Shown piece by piece: positions 52,434 to 60,981 of a stretch of 64,000 nt of DNA (the first letter of the stretch is position 1; each line of letters opens with the position of its first letter). Origin of the DNA: Trigonopsis variabilis (taxonomy: Eukaryota > Ascomycota > Trigonopsidomycetes > Trigonopsidales > Trigonopsidaceae); contig PPXM03000007.1 in the NCBI GenBank assembly GCA_003707065.3, forward strand, positions 124,001 through 188,000, read 5' to 3'. The notes beneath the pieces were generated by a model that did no database searches, was not told the origin of the DNA, and was given only the letters and a program-made list of their open reading frames with translations. The position numbers and the translations under genes are program-made.

Positions 52434-52917
52434 TTATGAACGGGGCTTCTCCTTCTTTTCTTTCCAGAGGGCAATAAGAGAGACACCAGAGACCTTGACG
52501 ACCTTGAACCGGACACCGGGCAAATCACCCTTGGCCTTACCCTTTCGACCGAAACCAGCAAGGAGAACTTGATCATTTTCATCAATGAAGTTGAAGCAAC
52601 CATCGTTGGGAACGAAGGCAGTGACTTTCTTGCCGTTCTTGATAAGACCAACACGGACACACTTTCTCAAGGCAGAGTTGGGTTGCTTGGCTTCAACACC
52701 AATCTTTTCAAGGACAATACCCTCGGCGTGAGAAGCAGCTCCAAAGGGAGAGTGCTTGTAGGCGGTTCCAAGAAGGCGCTTCTTGTACGACAAGTCGGCC
52801 CATTTGTTTTCTCGTCGCTTGGTGCGGAGCTTTCTGGCGGAGTTGAGTCCTCTAGGCTTTCCCTAACCGATTAGACCCGTCATCGACTCTGCCTTCGGCA
52901 ATGCTTACCTTTCCCAT
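52434..52917 (-). CDS. RPS23: 40S ribosomal protein uS12 (Rps23)
   Basis: Exon 1 is only 9 nt (52909-52917, ATG GGA AAG). A 46-nt intron follows, then exon 2 at 52434-52862. The product is 145 aa, the same length as budding-yeast Rps23. The join reads [15 protein letters not shown]. The body includes [20 protein letters not shown] and [20 protein letters not shown], and it ends KEKKEKPRS. The hydroxylated proline loop (KQPNSA) is intact. The protein sits at the decoding centre of the small subunit. An early intron right after a few codons is common in fungal ribosomal-protein genes. Confidence 0.98.
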
Positions 52918-53500
52918 GTTGTGTCGAGTGGTTGAGAGATTCGGGTTGCGTGGTTGGCATGGGTTGCCAGTTGCTTTGTGACGACTGTCACGTGTGAGGG
53001 TTTACATTAAGCTATGAACGACGTTGCTGACCAAGGCTACGTCAAGGTGAGACGAGAGGAAACGAAAGGAGACGTGATGGAGGCCCTTTTATTTATTTTC
53101 ATCTAACTTGGGCACTGGTTATTTCAATGTACGACTGGAACTCCGCAGAGTATGTAACACGTCGGTTGGATAGGTCTTGTGAAATGCGTCTCCATGCTAC
53201 AGTAGCAAGGGAGAGGTTCTTGTGAGACGCTGTCCTATTCTAGCTTCAGCACCGCTTTGGTAGACTGGACGACCTCTTATAGGTAGGCCGCTAGCATGGC
53301 AAAAGAACCACTTGCAGTCTATACGTAGGATACTCGTATGATAAGTGGTAGACCTTGTCTAATGCGAATTGACTCGCTTTGTACCTCAAGGGTCGTTGTC
53401 GTTGATGTCGAGGGCGCCTACAACAGTAAGGAGTACGGCAGTGTTGCTTCGCAGTCGCCTGTTACCACCCGAACGAGGAACAGGTGCAGCTAGTTGATCC
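52918..53500. other. Divergent RPS23-GET1 promoter region
   Basis: 583 bases. CACGTG lies at 52989-52994, followed by GAGGGTTTAC, reminiscent of Tbf1/Homol-type elements near yeast ribosomal-protein genes. No gene seen. Confidence 0.4.
52989..52994. promoter_or_regulatory. CACGTG (Cbf1/E-box type) in the RPS23 promoter
   Basis: It lies 72-77 bases upstream of the RPS23 ATG within TGTCACGTGTGAGGGTTTAC. The Cbf1-type palindrome next to an AGGGTTT core is suggestive of ribosomal-protein gene control in non-Saccharomyces yeasts. This is inference. Confidence 0.35.
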
Positions 53501-54117
53501 ATGATCCCTTTATTCCTCACTATCATCCTGATAATCTTATTTAATCGGCTTATTACGGCTCTCGGTCGTGAGCACATAGCCGATGCAGTGAGTATAAGCC
53601 TGACGGTTCCGGCTAACCTCTCTAGTGCTGGACGTTCTACACTACGGTCATTCCAAGCAAATCAAGCAGGATGATCAAGCAAATGAGACAGGATCAGCGC
53701 CAGCTCTTGGAAGTTTACAAGGAGAGGAGCAGCACATCGAGTCAAGATCATTTCGCCAAGTGGGCCAAGCTGAACCGACGCTATGATACGCTGAGAGCGA
53801 GTATTGATAAACAGTCGGCGTCTATTAACGTTGTGAGGACGGCGTTCCGGACACGAGTGCGGTCTCTTTTGTGGCTCATTCCTACGGTGATCGGAATGGG
53901 AGTGCAATGGAAATACAAGAGACACGCTGTGGTTACCTTGCCTAAAGGGTGGTTTCCCAGCTGGATCCAATGGTTCTTGGCTCTCAGCAAAGCTCCCATG
54001 GGTACAATAGGAGCTACTGCATGGTTTGCTATCTCCAATTGGGCCATATCTTATATGGTCGACACTACTGTGGGTCTGTACCGCGAGACGGTCAAGGCCA
54101 AGACAGCAGCAGCATGA
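53501..54117 (+). CDS. GET1: Get1, tail-anchored protein insertion receptor subunit
   Basis: Exons 53501-53587 and 53626-54117, with a 38-nt intron (CTAAC near 53613), give 192 aa. The first exon encodes the N-terminal membrane helix (MIPLFLTIILIILFNRLITA). A cytosolic coiled coil with the family signature TSSQDHFAKWAKLNRRYDTL follows. Two C-terminal membrane segments (SLLWLIPTVIGMGVQW and APMGTIGATAWFAISNWAIS) complete the three-helix Get1/WRB topology. With Get2 it docks Get3 at the ER to insert tail-anchored proteins; the coiled coil contacts Get3. Confidence 0.95.
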
Positions 54118-54237
54118 CGGGCACAATTTACGAAATGTAAGGTTTTAATGATTAATAGACATTGTTGAAGATAAATAAATATAATGACCTGGAGTATAAT
54201 ACATAAACAACCTTGGACAAAGCGAACGTTGGCCTAA

Positions 54238-55194
54238 TTACTTTATTCGGTGGAACCGTATAACAACCGCGATATAAAAGAGCAGAATGACAACACATTC
54301 CATGATGAAGCCAAGGGCCAAGTAATATTTGTATTGGCCCAAAAGAATTGTGTATCTCGAGGGTTCGGTCCACGGGCTGGACGAATTTATCGCAAAAGCA
54401 TAGACAACGGAGAAGACGCAGCGAACCAAAAGGAAAGGGAGGAGAGCAAAGACCATCAAAAGCGTTGGTCTGACGGAGTTCTCGACCGAATATGCGTCCC
54501 TCTCTCCGCCTTCCTCGATATACTTCTGATACTTTAGAATGGTCAAGCTGAGCAATAAGCCAGCCGCCAAAGTAAACAGGATCGAACTTGCCTCAGCAAT
54601 TTGTTTACCTTTGACGGGATTGTCTTCCAAGGTACTTGATCCAACCGCGGCACAGATGATTCCAGCAATGATAAACGTGATGGTAAATACTTGAATGTAT
54701 CCAATAATCATGCCTCTCAGTGTCAAGGTATCCTGCGTCGAATGATTAGAGCCGTTAGAGTCCTTCACCTCCACACTTTCGGGGTTCTTGATGTGGGACG
54801 ATATCGGCCTCAACACAGAACCAGTCGCCTTCATTAGTCGGAAAAGCTTGGTAAACATGAATACGTTTTGACCCGTACTCTTTGGGGGGAACACCGTTCG
54901 TACCAAACAGTTTACGCATCTCAGCAAAAATCCAAGAGAAATCGAGTCCAGAACAATCACACCGACAGCTTTGCTTGTGGCCGAGCTCAGACTCGATTGG
55001 TACAATGAGATTCCCAAGCCTCCACCGGCAATTTTGATCATCGCGTAGAGGGTGAACAAGATTGAAAGAAACCAGTAGTCGGTATACTTGCGGATTGCCC
55101 GAATTTTCAGTAGAAATAGCAGATGAACAGCGCCAACTAAGGCCAGACCATAGTAGACAATCTGCACAATCGATATAATCTCCCAAGGGTCCAT
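54238..55194 (-). CDS. Seven-helix fungal membrane protein (DUF7702-type)
   Basis: Single exon, 318 aa, with seven hydrophobic segments: IISIVQIVYYGLALVGAVHL, YWFLSILFTLYAMIKIAGGG, AVGVIVLDSISLGFLLRC, GMIIGYIQVFTITFIIAGII, ASSILFTLAAGLLLSLTIL, LLMVFALLPFLLVRCVFSVV and YLALGFIMECVVILLFYIAV. A short N-terminus, a loop of about 45 residues after helix 3 and the RPTLL...PFLLVR segment match the layout of fungal DUF7702 proteins. Function unknown; it may be a GPCR-like or vacuolar membrane protein, with no direct evidence. Confidence 0.75.
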   Translation of the reverse strand: MDPWEIISIVQIVYYGLALVGAVHLLFLLKIRAIRKYTDYWFLSILFTLYAMIKIAGGGLGISLYQSSLSSATSKAVGVIVLDSISLGFLLRCVNCLVRTVFPPKSTGQNVFMFTKLFRLMKATGSVLRPISSHIKNPESVEVKDSNGSNHSTQDTLTLRGMIIGYIQVFTITFIIAGIICAAVGSSTLEDNPVKGKQIAEASSILFTLAAGLLLSLTILKYQKYIEEGGERDAYSVENSVRPTLLMVFALLPFLLVRCVFSVVYAFAINSSSPWTEPSRYTILLGQYKYYLALGFIMECVVILLFYIAVVIRFHRIK

Positions 55195-57028
55195 ATTGTC
55201 TTTGTTGTATATCTCCTCAGGTCTTGTCCTTTTATCTATTACCTTTCAACTCAGCTTTGATCACTTATGGCCGCAGAAACGTATTATGGGGCCGGAAAGT
55301 CTTCCTCAGGAGTTCCGCCAAGCATACTCACCCTGTTAACAATGTCGTTGCTTCGCCCTGAATTACGTGGCCAAGACGTCTCTCATACCAATTTAGGCTT
55401 CGTTTTGGCCTCACGCCGGGCACGGCTCTGAGCTTACACGTCCTCACGAGCGTTTCGAACCCTCGCGTGAAGTTATTGCCTTAGTTATTCGTAAGCATTG
55501 CAATCTCATCCAATCCTGTATCACGGCATTGGTGTTCCTGTCATTTTGTCAGCTACTAAACCCATAACAACTGACGCGGCAGCCATTCATAAACCGAAAG
55601 TAACCGCCATTTGGAAAAACTTAGCCTCGTGGTGATGATGATGACTGTAGCAAAGAAGCAGTCGGCTCATAGTGTACCCGAAGTTTCTGCGCACGTACAG
55701 TATATGTGACGCTGTATTATCCTGGACTTGTCTAATTCCTCCCCGCAAGCTCTGAAGGGAAAAGCAACCTGAACAATGTCTGAGGACAAAAGGGTTGTCA
55801 CTTTATGTGTATCTTGGTCAGATCCTCGTATAAAATGAGGGGGCCCCCACCAGCAAGAAACAAGCAATTATCCAGTGTAACAAATCTATTGCCGAACGGA
55901 AACGGGAAAATCAGCTGAATCCCGTCCTATGTAGTGCTTATTGCTTGCAATCAAGTGGATTGAGTCACCAACTGGTCTTGCATCACTTTAAGCTCTCTGT
56001 TTGTGTTATCAGAAGGGTGACGACATGTGACGTTGTTGATAATACTTGTAGCGGTTCGTGGTGCCAACGAGTCAAGACAGAGCCGATAATCAGCTGTATC
56101 TGTCGTATCTGGTATGGTGGCATCCAGGGCCGCCATCTGGGGTTCGGCTCTGGACATAACAAGTAAGCATCATCCCAGCTTTGGCCCTTGCTAAATCCCG
56201 TTTTACAGATCTTCAGTGCTTGGCACTCGAAGCAAGCAGGGATCCCAGAGAGTGTAAAATTGATATCTTCATGACGACAATTCTTTGTTCTGAAAAACAG
56301 AATTTTCCGCTTAGTATAGGAACGACACGATGGCCCTGTCAGCGAAAAAGATAACTGATCCGTCGTAGGACTAACTTCATACTCGTGGCCTCACGGCCGA
56401 GATACAATCACAATTCGATGCCTTTTGCATGGCTGAAGGTCTCTTCAGCGCTTTGTAGCTATTCTTCTATGATAATGTCATTCACAGATGATCAGAATGA
56501 TATTTGCTCATCACTCATGGACAATACGCAATCATCGCTCCCTTTGCTAATCATCGAACCATGTTTCTCCTTGGATATGCCTAAGCCTCCTGTATCTCGA
56601 GTATTTTACCCCTGGCATCAATGCAAACGTGTACAATGCTCAGATCAAGGTTCAATTGGGTTCAATACTTTAGAACATCAAATTGATTTAATGTTGTTAT
56701 TGATTGATACAACTGATAATAAAATAAGCTTCTTGTTATAAGAATAATGATAGTTCTCATTTATTAGAACATTTAATAATGTTCAAGAAAATCCTCAGAC
56801 ATCAGCGTACATTCCATCTTGATGATCAGAAAAGGATAGACACGACTCCTTTGTATCCATTCTAATTTAATAGACACCACCATAAATGAGAGAGCTTGAA
56901 ATCTCTTATATCGTTCGACCTTCTCGATGAGAAAGCCATCAATGTTGCAGGTTGTTAGGAGACCGGGTCCCTGTAGCGTTCGCCGCATCTGGGACGGCGC
57001 AAGCGCTTGTTTACCTCGTACATCTCAG
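55195..57028. other. Long intergenic region without identified genes
   Basis: 1.8 kb, the second-longest empty stretch, between the DUF7702 gene (minus) and BUB2 (plus). It is AT-rich near 56640-56800. A 118-codon frame at 56385-56741 lacks an ATG start, and shorter frames show no domain. The BUB2 frame is open upstream to an ATG at 56927. Confidence 0.4.
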
Positions 57029-58048
57029 ATGGAGAAAGAGCGCGGTCGGAAAGATCCAGTGGCAGCTCTATTAGCCAAGGCGCCACTGACCTCAAGGCCC
57101 AAGAAAAGCCTCACTGATGGCCTAGGAGAGCTGAGGTATCTGATTATGATGCAGAGGATGAATCAGAGTGTAAGGGATATTAGCCAACGACGGCTAACCT
57201 TGCAGAGTCCAATGACTTACCGTCCCTATTTATGGTCTATATTACTTCAAGTAGTACCTTATAAGGCCGATGACTACCTGGCTTTAGTTGAAAAAGGGCC
57301 GTCGGCGCAGTATGCAAAGATTCGACATGACACGTTTCGAACGTTGACGACTGATGCGAAATTCCGAGAGCGGGTACCTGAGGAAGCGCTGATTCGAATT
57401 CTTAATGCATTTGCATGGTCGAACCATGATGTTTATGTGCAGGGAATGAATGTTTTGGCCGCTCCCTTTCTATTTGTTTCACGGTCAGAAACACAAGCTT
57501 TCGGGCTCTTTCACCATCTTTTAACAGTCGAATGCCCTCTTTATATCAGACCAACTATGGACGGAGTCCATACCGGGCTCAAGGTAAATATAACCCGTTA
57601 GAAAGGAGCTAAGTGGTTAGTTGCTGGACAGATGCCTGGAGGCAATTAATCCTACTCTCTACCATCATCTCAAAAGCAAGAATTTGAAGGCTGAAATCTA
57701 TGCCTTCCCCTGTAAGTTGGCCAGAAACGTGCTATGTTCCACTGACTGTTAGCTGTCTTGACCTTATCGGCTTGCACGCCTCCTTTGACTGAGGTACTTT
57801 TGCTATGGGACTTCTTGTTCGCCTATGGAGTCCACATGAATATTCTATGTATAATATCCCAGTTGCTTTTGATGCATGACGTCCTTATGAGTTCCCCGAG
57901 TCCTATCCAACACCTGCGGACCTTTCCGCCTCTCCGAGCGACTGAAATTATCAAACTATCCTTCTCGTGCGTCAAGGATCTGCCTGATACCCTTTACGAT
58001 CTGCTGGTCCGACATCCTTACGATGAAACAGTAGCAAACTTTCTATGA
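57029..58048 (+). CDS. BUB2: Bub2/Cdc16-type RabGAP-like (TBC) mitotic exit regulator
   Basis: Exons 57029-57583, 57621-57711 and 57753-58048, with introns of 37 and 41 nt, give 313 aa, close to budding-yeast Bub2. ELRYLIMMQR near the N-terminus and the TBC dual-finger motifs IRHDTFR and YVQGMN are present. The splice joins read GLKLLDRCLEAINPTLYHHL and YAFPSVLTLSACTPPL. It forms the two-part GAP with Bfa1/Byr4 for the Tem1/Spg1 GTPase at spindle poles, holding mitotic exit or septation until the spindle is positioned. An upstream in-frame ATG at 56927 would add 34 residues; family length favours 57029. Confidence 0.92.
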
Positions 58049-58104
58049 TTTCGTCATATCATGCAACCTTTTCTTAATGTACATTTCCCTCAAGACATTA
58101 CAAT

Positions 58105-59574
58105 TCAAAAAGCATCTAACTCAAAATTCTCTTCCGGAAAGTATGACACGATCACCGTCCGGTCACAAAAGCGCCGTCCTGATAACTTGCGCAGTGCTTC
58201 GTCTGAGATTTGTTGCTCCGAGAACTTTACATATGCTTTGCCCACCCCAGGGGTTCCTTTTCGATTGTGGGGGTCATCTGAATCTGGCCGCGGCGCCTTG
58301 AGATCTAGAACCTCTCCAATCTTTGCACATTCGGCTCGCAGCGACGCAGTCAGTTCTCGATAGTCTTCTTCATCAAGAAGGTCCTCCGAAAGCAAGACAT
58401 TAAGTAACTGCAGCACCCGCGAAGGCTGTCGAGGTACTGCCTTGGGGCCGTTAGCTAACTGTTCAAGCACCTCAACGCCCACTGTTTCTGATGTGAGCTG
58501 TTCATCCACTCCAACACAAGCTAGCTGGACAACCAGGTTCTTATCCCCAAGATTCATCCCATTCAACCCTTTGATGGCTGCATCCGAGTCGGCCGGATTT
58601 TTGAATTCGGCAAACGCAAATCCTCGCGAGGCGCCAGTGTCGCGATCGGCAGCAAACGCTAGAGCTTTCAGGGCTCCAAACGGTTTCAGTAAATCCGCGA
58701 GATCTTCGCGAGTGAGAAAGGATGGAATACTACTAATGGCAATTTTATATTGAGAGTCTTCCACAGCGACTGTAGCTGGAGGGATGGGGAGAGCATTGTC
58801 GCTGTTGTCGTCAGACTCGGGCAGAGCAACAAACGGTGTGACATAATCAACCGGCCGTCTCAGCGTCAGTCCTGAAGTATAAGTGGTTGTGTCGAGAAAT
58901 AAAGCAGCCGTAGCAGTCAACGGGGAGGTAAACTCAACCAGCCCAAGATCACCAGCCACCCGGCAAAGAGTGACAAAAGGAGCGGCTCCTAGTCCAGGCA
59001 ATAACGTTGCAGATAACTGGTGCTCTAGATAATCTTGCAGCTGGCTGGCCACGAGATCTGCTCCCACAGCAACCAACCGGCGAGCGACTCTTGCGCCCTG
59101 AGGTTTGAGCTGGTCGAAAGACGACAGTAATGTGGCGGCAGTCGGCGCTTTAGGCAGTTCACTAGGATCAATGAGAAGTTTCTGACCACTAGGGGCCCGT
59201 TGGTCTCCAGGTAAGGGAAAAAGCCCCGAGACTTTGGCCTGTTCAGCGGAGACAGCTTCGTAGCCTGGTGGCTTGACATCCCACTGGGAAGGGTATTTGC
59301 GCTCTTCCAGAGGAATCGCCCTTGCCAGCTCGTCGGCAGAAGGATGGATCTTTCGTAAAGGAGACGGTGATCTTGAACGAGACCGACGAGAAGAGCGGCG
59401 AGGAGGAGAGCGTCTGCGTCTAGAATCGCGATCGCGGTCACGATCATGACCGTAACCGTAATCTCTGCCGCGATAGTCCCGACGTTCACGAGACCGATCC
59501 CGATACCTATGATCTCGCGGACGGTCTCTGGAACGATAACTGTCATCGGATCGTTCGCGGGGGCGATAGGACAT
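58105..59574 (-). CDS. U2AF large subunit (U2AF65/Prp2-type splicing factor)
   Basis: Single exon, 489 aa. Residues 1-75 are an Arg/Ser/Asp-rich RS domain. A U2AF-ligand tryptophan motif follows (YPSQWDVKPPGYE), where the small subunit docks. Then come a divergent RRM1, a clear RRM2 (YKIAISSIPSFLTREDLADL, then GFAFAEFKNPADSDAAI) and a C-terminal UHM domain with its R-x-F motif (GRRFCDR). U2AF reads the 3' splice-site region and recruits U2 snRNP with SF1. The gene itself has no intron although most neighbours do. It converges with BUB2, 56 bp away. Confidence 0.93.
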   Translation of the reverse strand: MSYRPRERSDDSYRSRDRPRDHRYRDRSRERRDYRGRDYGYGHDRDRDRDSRRRRSPPRRSSRRSRSRSPSPLRKIHPSADELARAIPLEERKYPSQWDVKPPGYEAVSAEQAKVSGLFPLPGDQRAPSGQKLLIDPSELPKAPTAATLLSSFDQLKPQGARVARRLVAVGADLVASQLQDYLEHQLSATLLPGLGAAPFVTLCRVAGDLGLVEFTSPLTATAALFLDTTTYTSGLTLRRPVDYVTPFVALPESDDNSDNALPIPPATVAVEDSQYKIAISSIPSFLTREDLADLLKPFGALKALAFAADRDTGASRGFAFAEFKNPADSDAAIKGLNGMNLGDKNLVVQLACVGVDEQLTSETVGVEVLEQLANGPKAVPRQPSRVLQLLNVLLSEDLLDEEDYRELTASLRAECAKIGEVLDLKAPRPDSDDPHNRKGTPGVGKAYVKFSEQQISDEALRKLSGRRFCDRTVIVSYFPEENFELDAF

Positions 59575-60145
59575 TGTCGATGGGAGTAGGGAAAATTCGT
59601 CCTCGTTGCTACGGGATGGGCTCGACAGATGTCAGGAGAACTAGATCCTCTTAGAAGCAGACGTCTTGGCGAGAAGAGTAGTAGTAAAGAAAGTTCTAGC
59701 GTAGATACAGCTGAATTAGATAAGGATTCTTTGAGAGTGCGTGAAGTATAAGGCGGTTCAATCAGTCTAAGGGAACATACGAATTCTTGAACAGACACCT
59801 GTATGGTTTGCAATAGGAAACCCGTCAGCTTTGTATTATTTCTACAGAGCACAGCATCGGGCATGTATGACTAATGATGGAGTTTATCTCGGGAGACTGA
59901 AAGGGGACAATTTGTAGGACTTTGGGGTTTTCCAGAATAGCCAGGCTGATACAGGAAAAAGACCGTTAACTCCCTGGTAGAGAGAATTAACTCCGGGAAA
60001 GATCGAATCTAGGCCCATTTGAGAGTTTCGTGACGACGAAAAGCCAAGAGCAAAAAAGCCTCCTTTGATTAGGCATTGTGTTTTGTCCGTGGTTACCGCA
60101 TCTCACCCCAGGTTAACTCGTCATAAATAGGACAGGACGACCACA
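59575..60145. other. Divergent U2AF-CTR promoter region
   Basis: 571 bases between U2AF (minus) and the copper transporter (plus). It carries a Mac1-type copper element at 60048-60054. The minus-strand frame running through it is an extension of a U2AF shadow frame. Confidence 0.4.
60048..60054 (-). promoter_or_regulatory. Mac1-type copper-response element (TTTGCTC) upstream of CTR gene
   Basis: GAGCAAA on the plus strand is TTTGCTC on the minus strand, the core bound by Mac1 at CTR genes in budding yeast. It lies 92-98 bases before the CTR ATG. Only one copy was found, whereas Mac1 targets usually carry two, so this is tentative. Confidence 0.4.
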
Positions 60146-60790
60146 ATGGATCATATGGATCATTCGATGCATGGTCAGCACATGGGAACGTTAGAAGAAG
60201 CCCTTGAGGGCCCAATTGAGGAAGCCATGTGCTCGATGAATGTACGCTATTTGTTGAGGATAGGATTGATCGTCTAACCGCAGATGCTTTTCACCTGGGA
60301 CCTTGACAATATCTGTATTGTATTCCGCTGGTGGCACTTGCACTCGTCGACCTCGAAACTTGTGTCTTTATTGATTGTCACATTGCTGGGGGTTGGCTAT
60401 GAATGGCTTCGAGCAAAGGCATGGAGCCTAACCGATCAACCTACAATTGCAGGAGGCGGTGAGTGAAGATAAAGCGTTGCCGCGCTCTAACGGCAAGAGA
60501 GTACGCCTCTAATTGGCTCAGGACAGGTTAGAATTAAATCAAGAGTCGTCAAAGGATTTGTCTATGGTCTGCAGGTGGCTTATTCCTATTTTCTCATGTA
60601 CGTATTGCTCCTTTCCGCATACCTTTACTTACACTCAGGCTCATCTTTATGACTTACAATGTAAAGATACTCCAACTGTCGTCTTACTAACTTTCAGGGC
60701 TGGCTGATGCTGAGTGTCGCTTTAGGAGCAGCAATAGGATACACCCTCTTTGGCAGCGACAGCGCCGCTCGTACAATGTCGTGCCACTAG
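60146..60790 (+). CDS. CTR-family copper transporter
   Basis: Five exons (60146-60241, 60284-60458, 60522-60597, 60639-60660, 60698-60790) with introns of 42, 63, 41 and 37 nt give 153 aa. Exon 4 is only 22 nt. The N-terminus is Met/His-rich (MDHMDHSMHGQHM), a copper-collecting motif. Three helices follow: LVSLLIVTLLGVGYEWL; the copper pore helix restored by splicing (VAYSYFLMLIFMTYNGW) with the MxxxM motif; and the third with GAAIG (GxxxG packing). It ends in SCH, a C-terminal Cys-His. It is a trimeric high-affinity or vacuolar Cu(I) channel; which one is undecided. Confidence 0.92.
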
Positions 60791-60981
60791 GAATCAATGA
60801 ATTTACATGTATATACTTTTATCAAAAACCTAACAAGAGTATTCCACCTTTTCCTTTCCCAGACCTCCCCGCTGTCCAAACCACGTGACGACGGTGGACG
60901 TAACCTCGCCAACCTTTGTCACTTGGCCCCATCCAGTGTTTTCTATCCATCCTCTGCTGCCTTTGCGCTTTCAGCGATTAG

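Noticed and set aside
55450-55470. TTCGAA within a partial inverted repeat resembling a T arm
   Set aside because: The stem pairing is imperfect, and no anticodon arm or acceptor stem is found nearby.
56385-56741. 118-codon plus-strand frame in the gap before BUB2
   Set aside because: No ATG start, no recognisable domain and an AT-rich tail.
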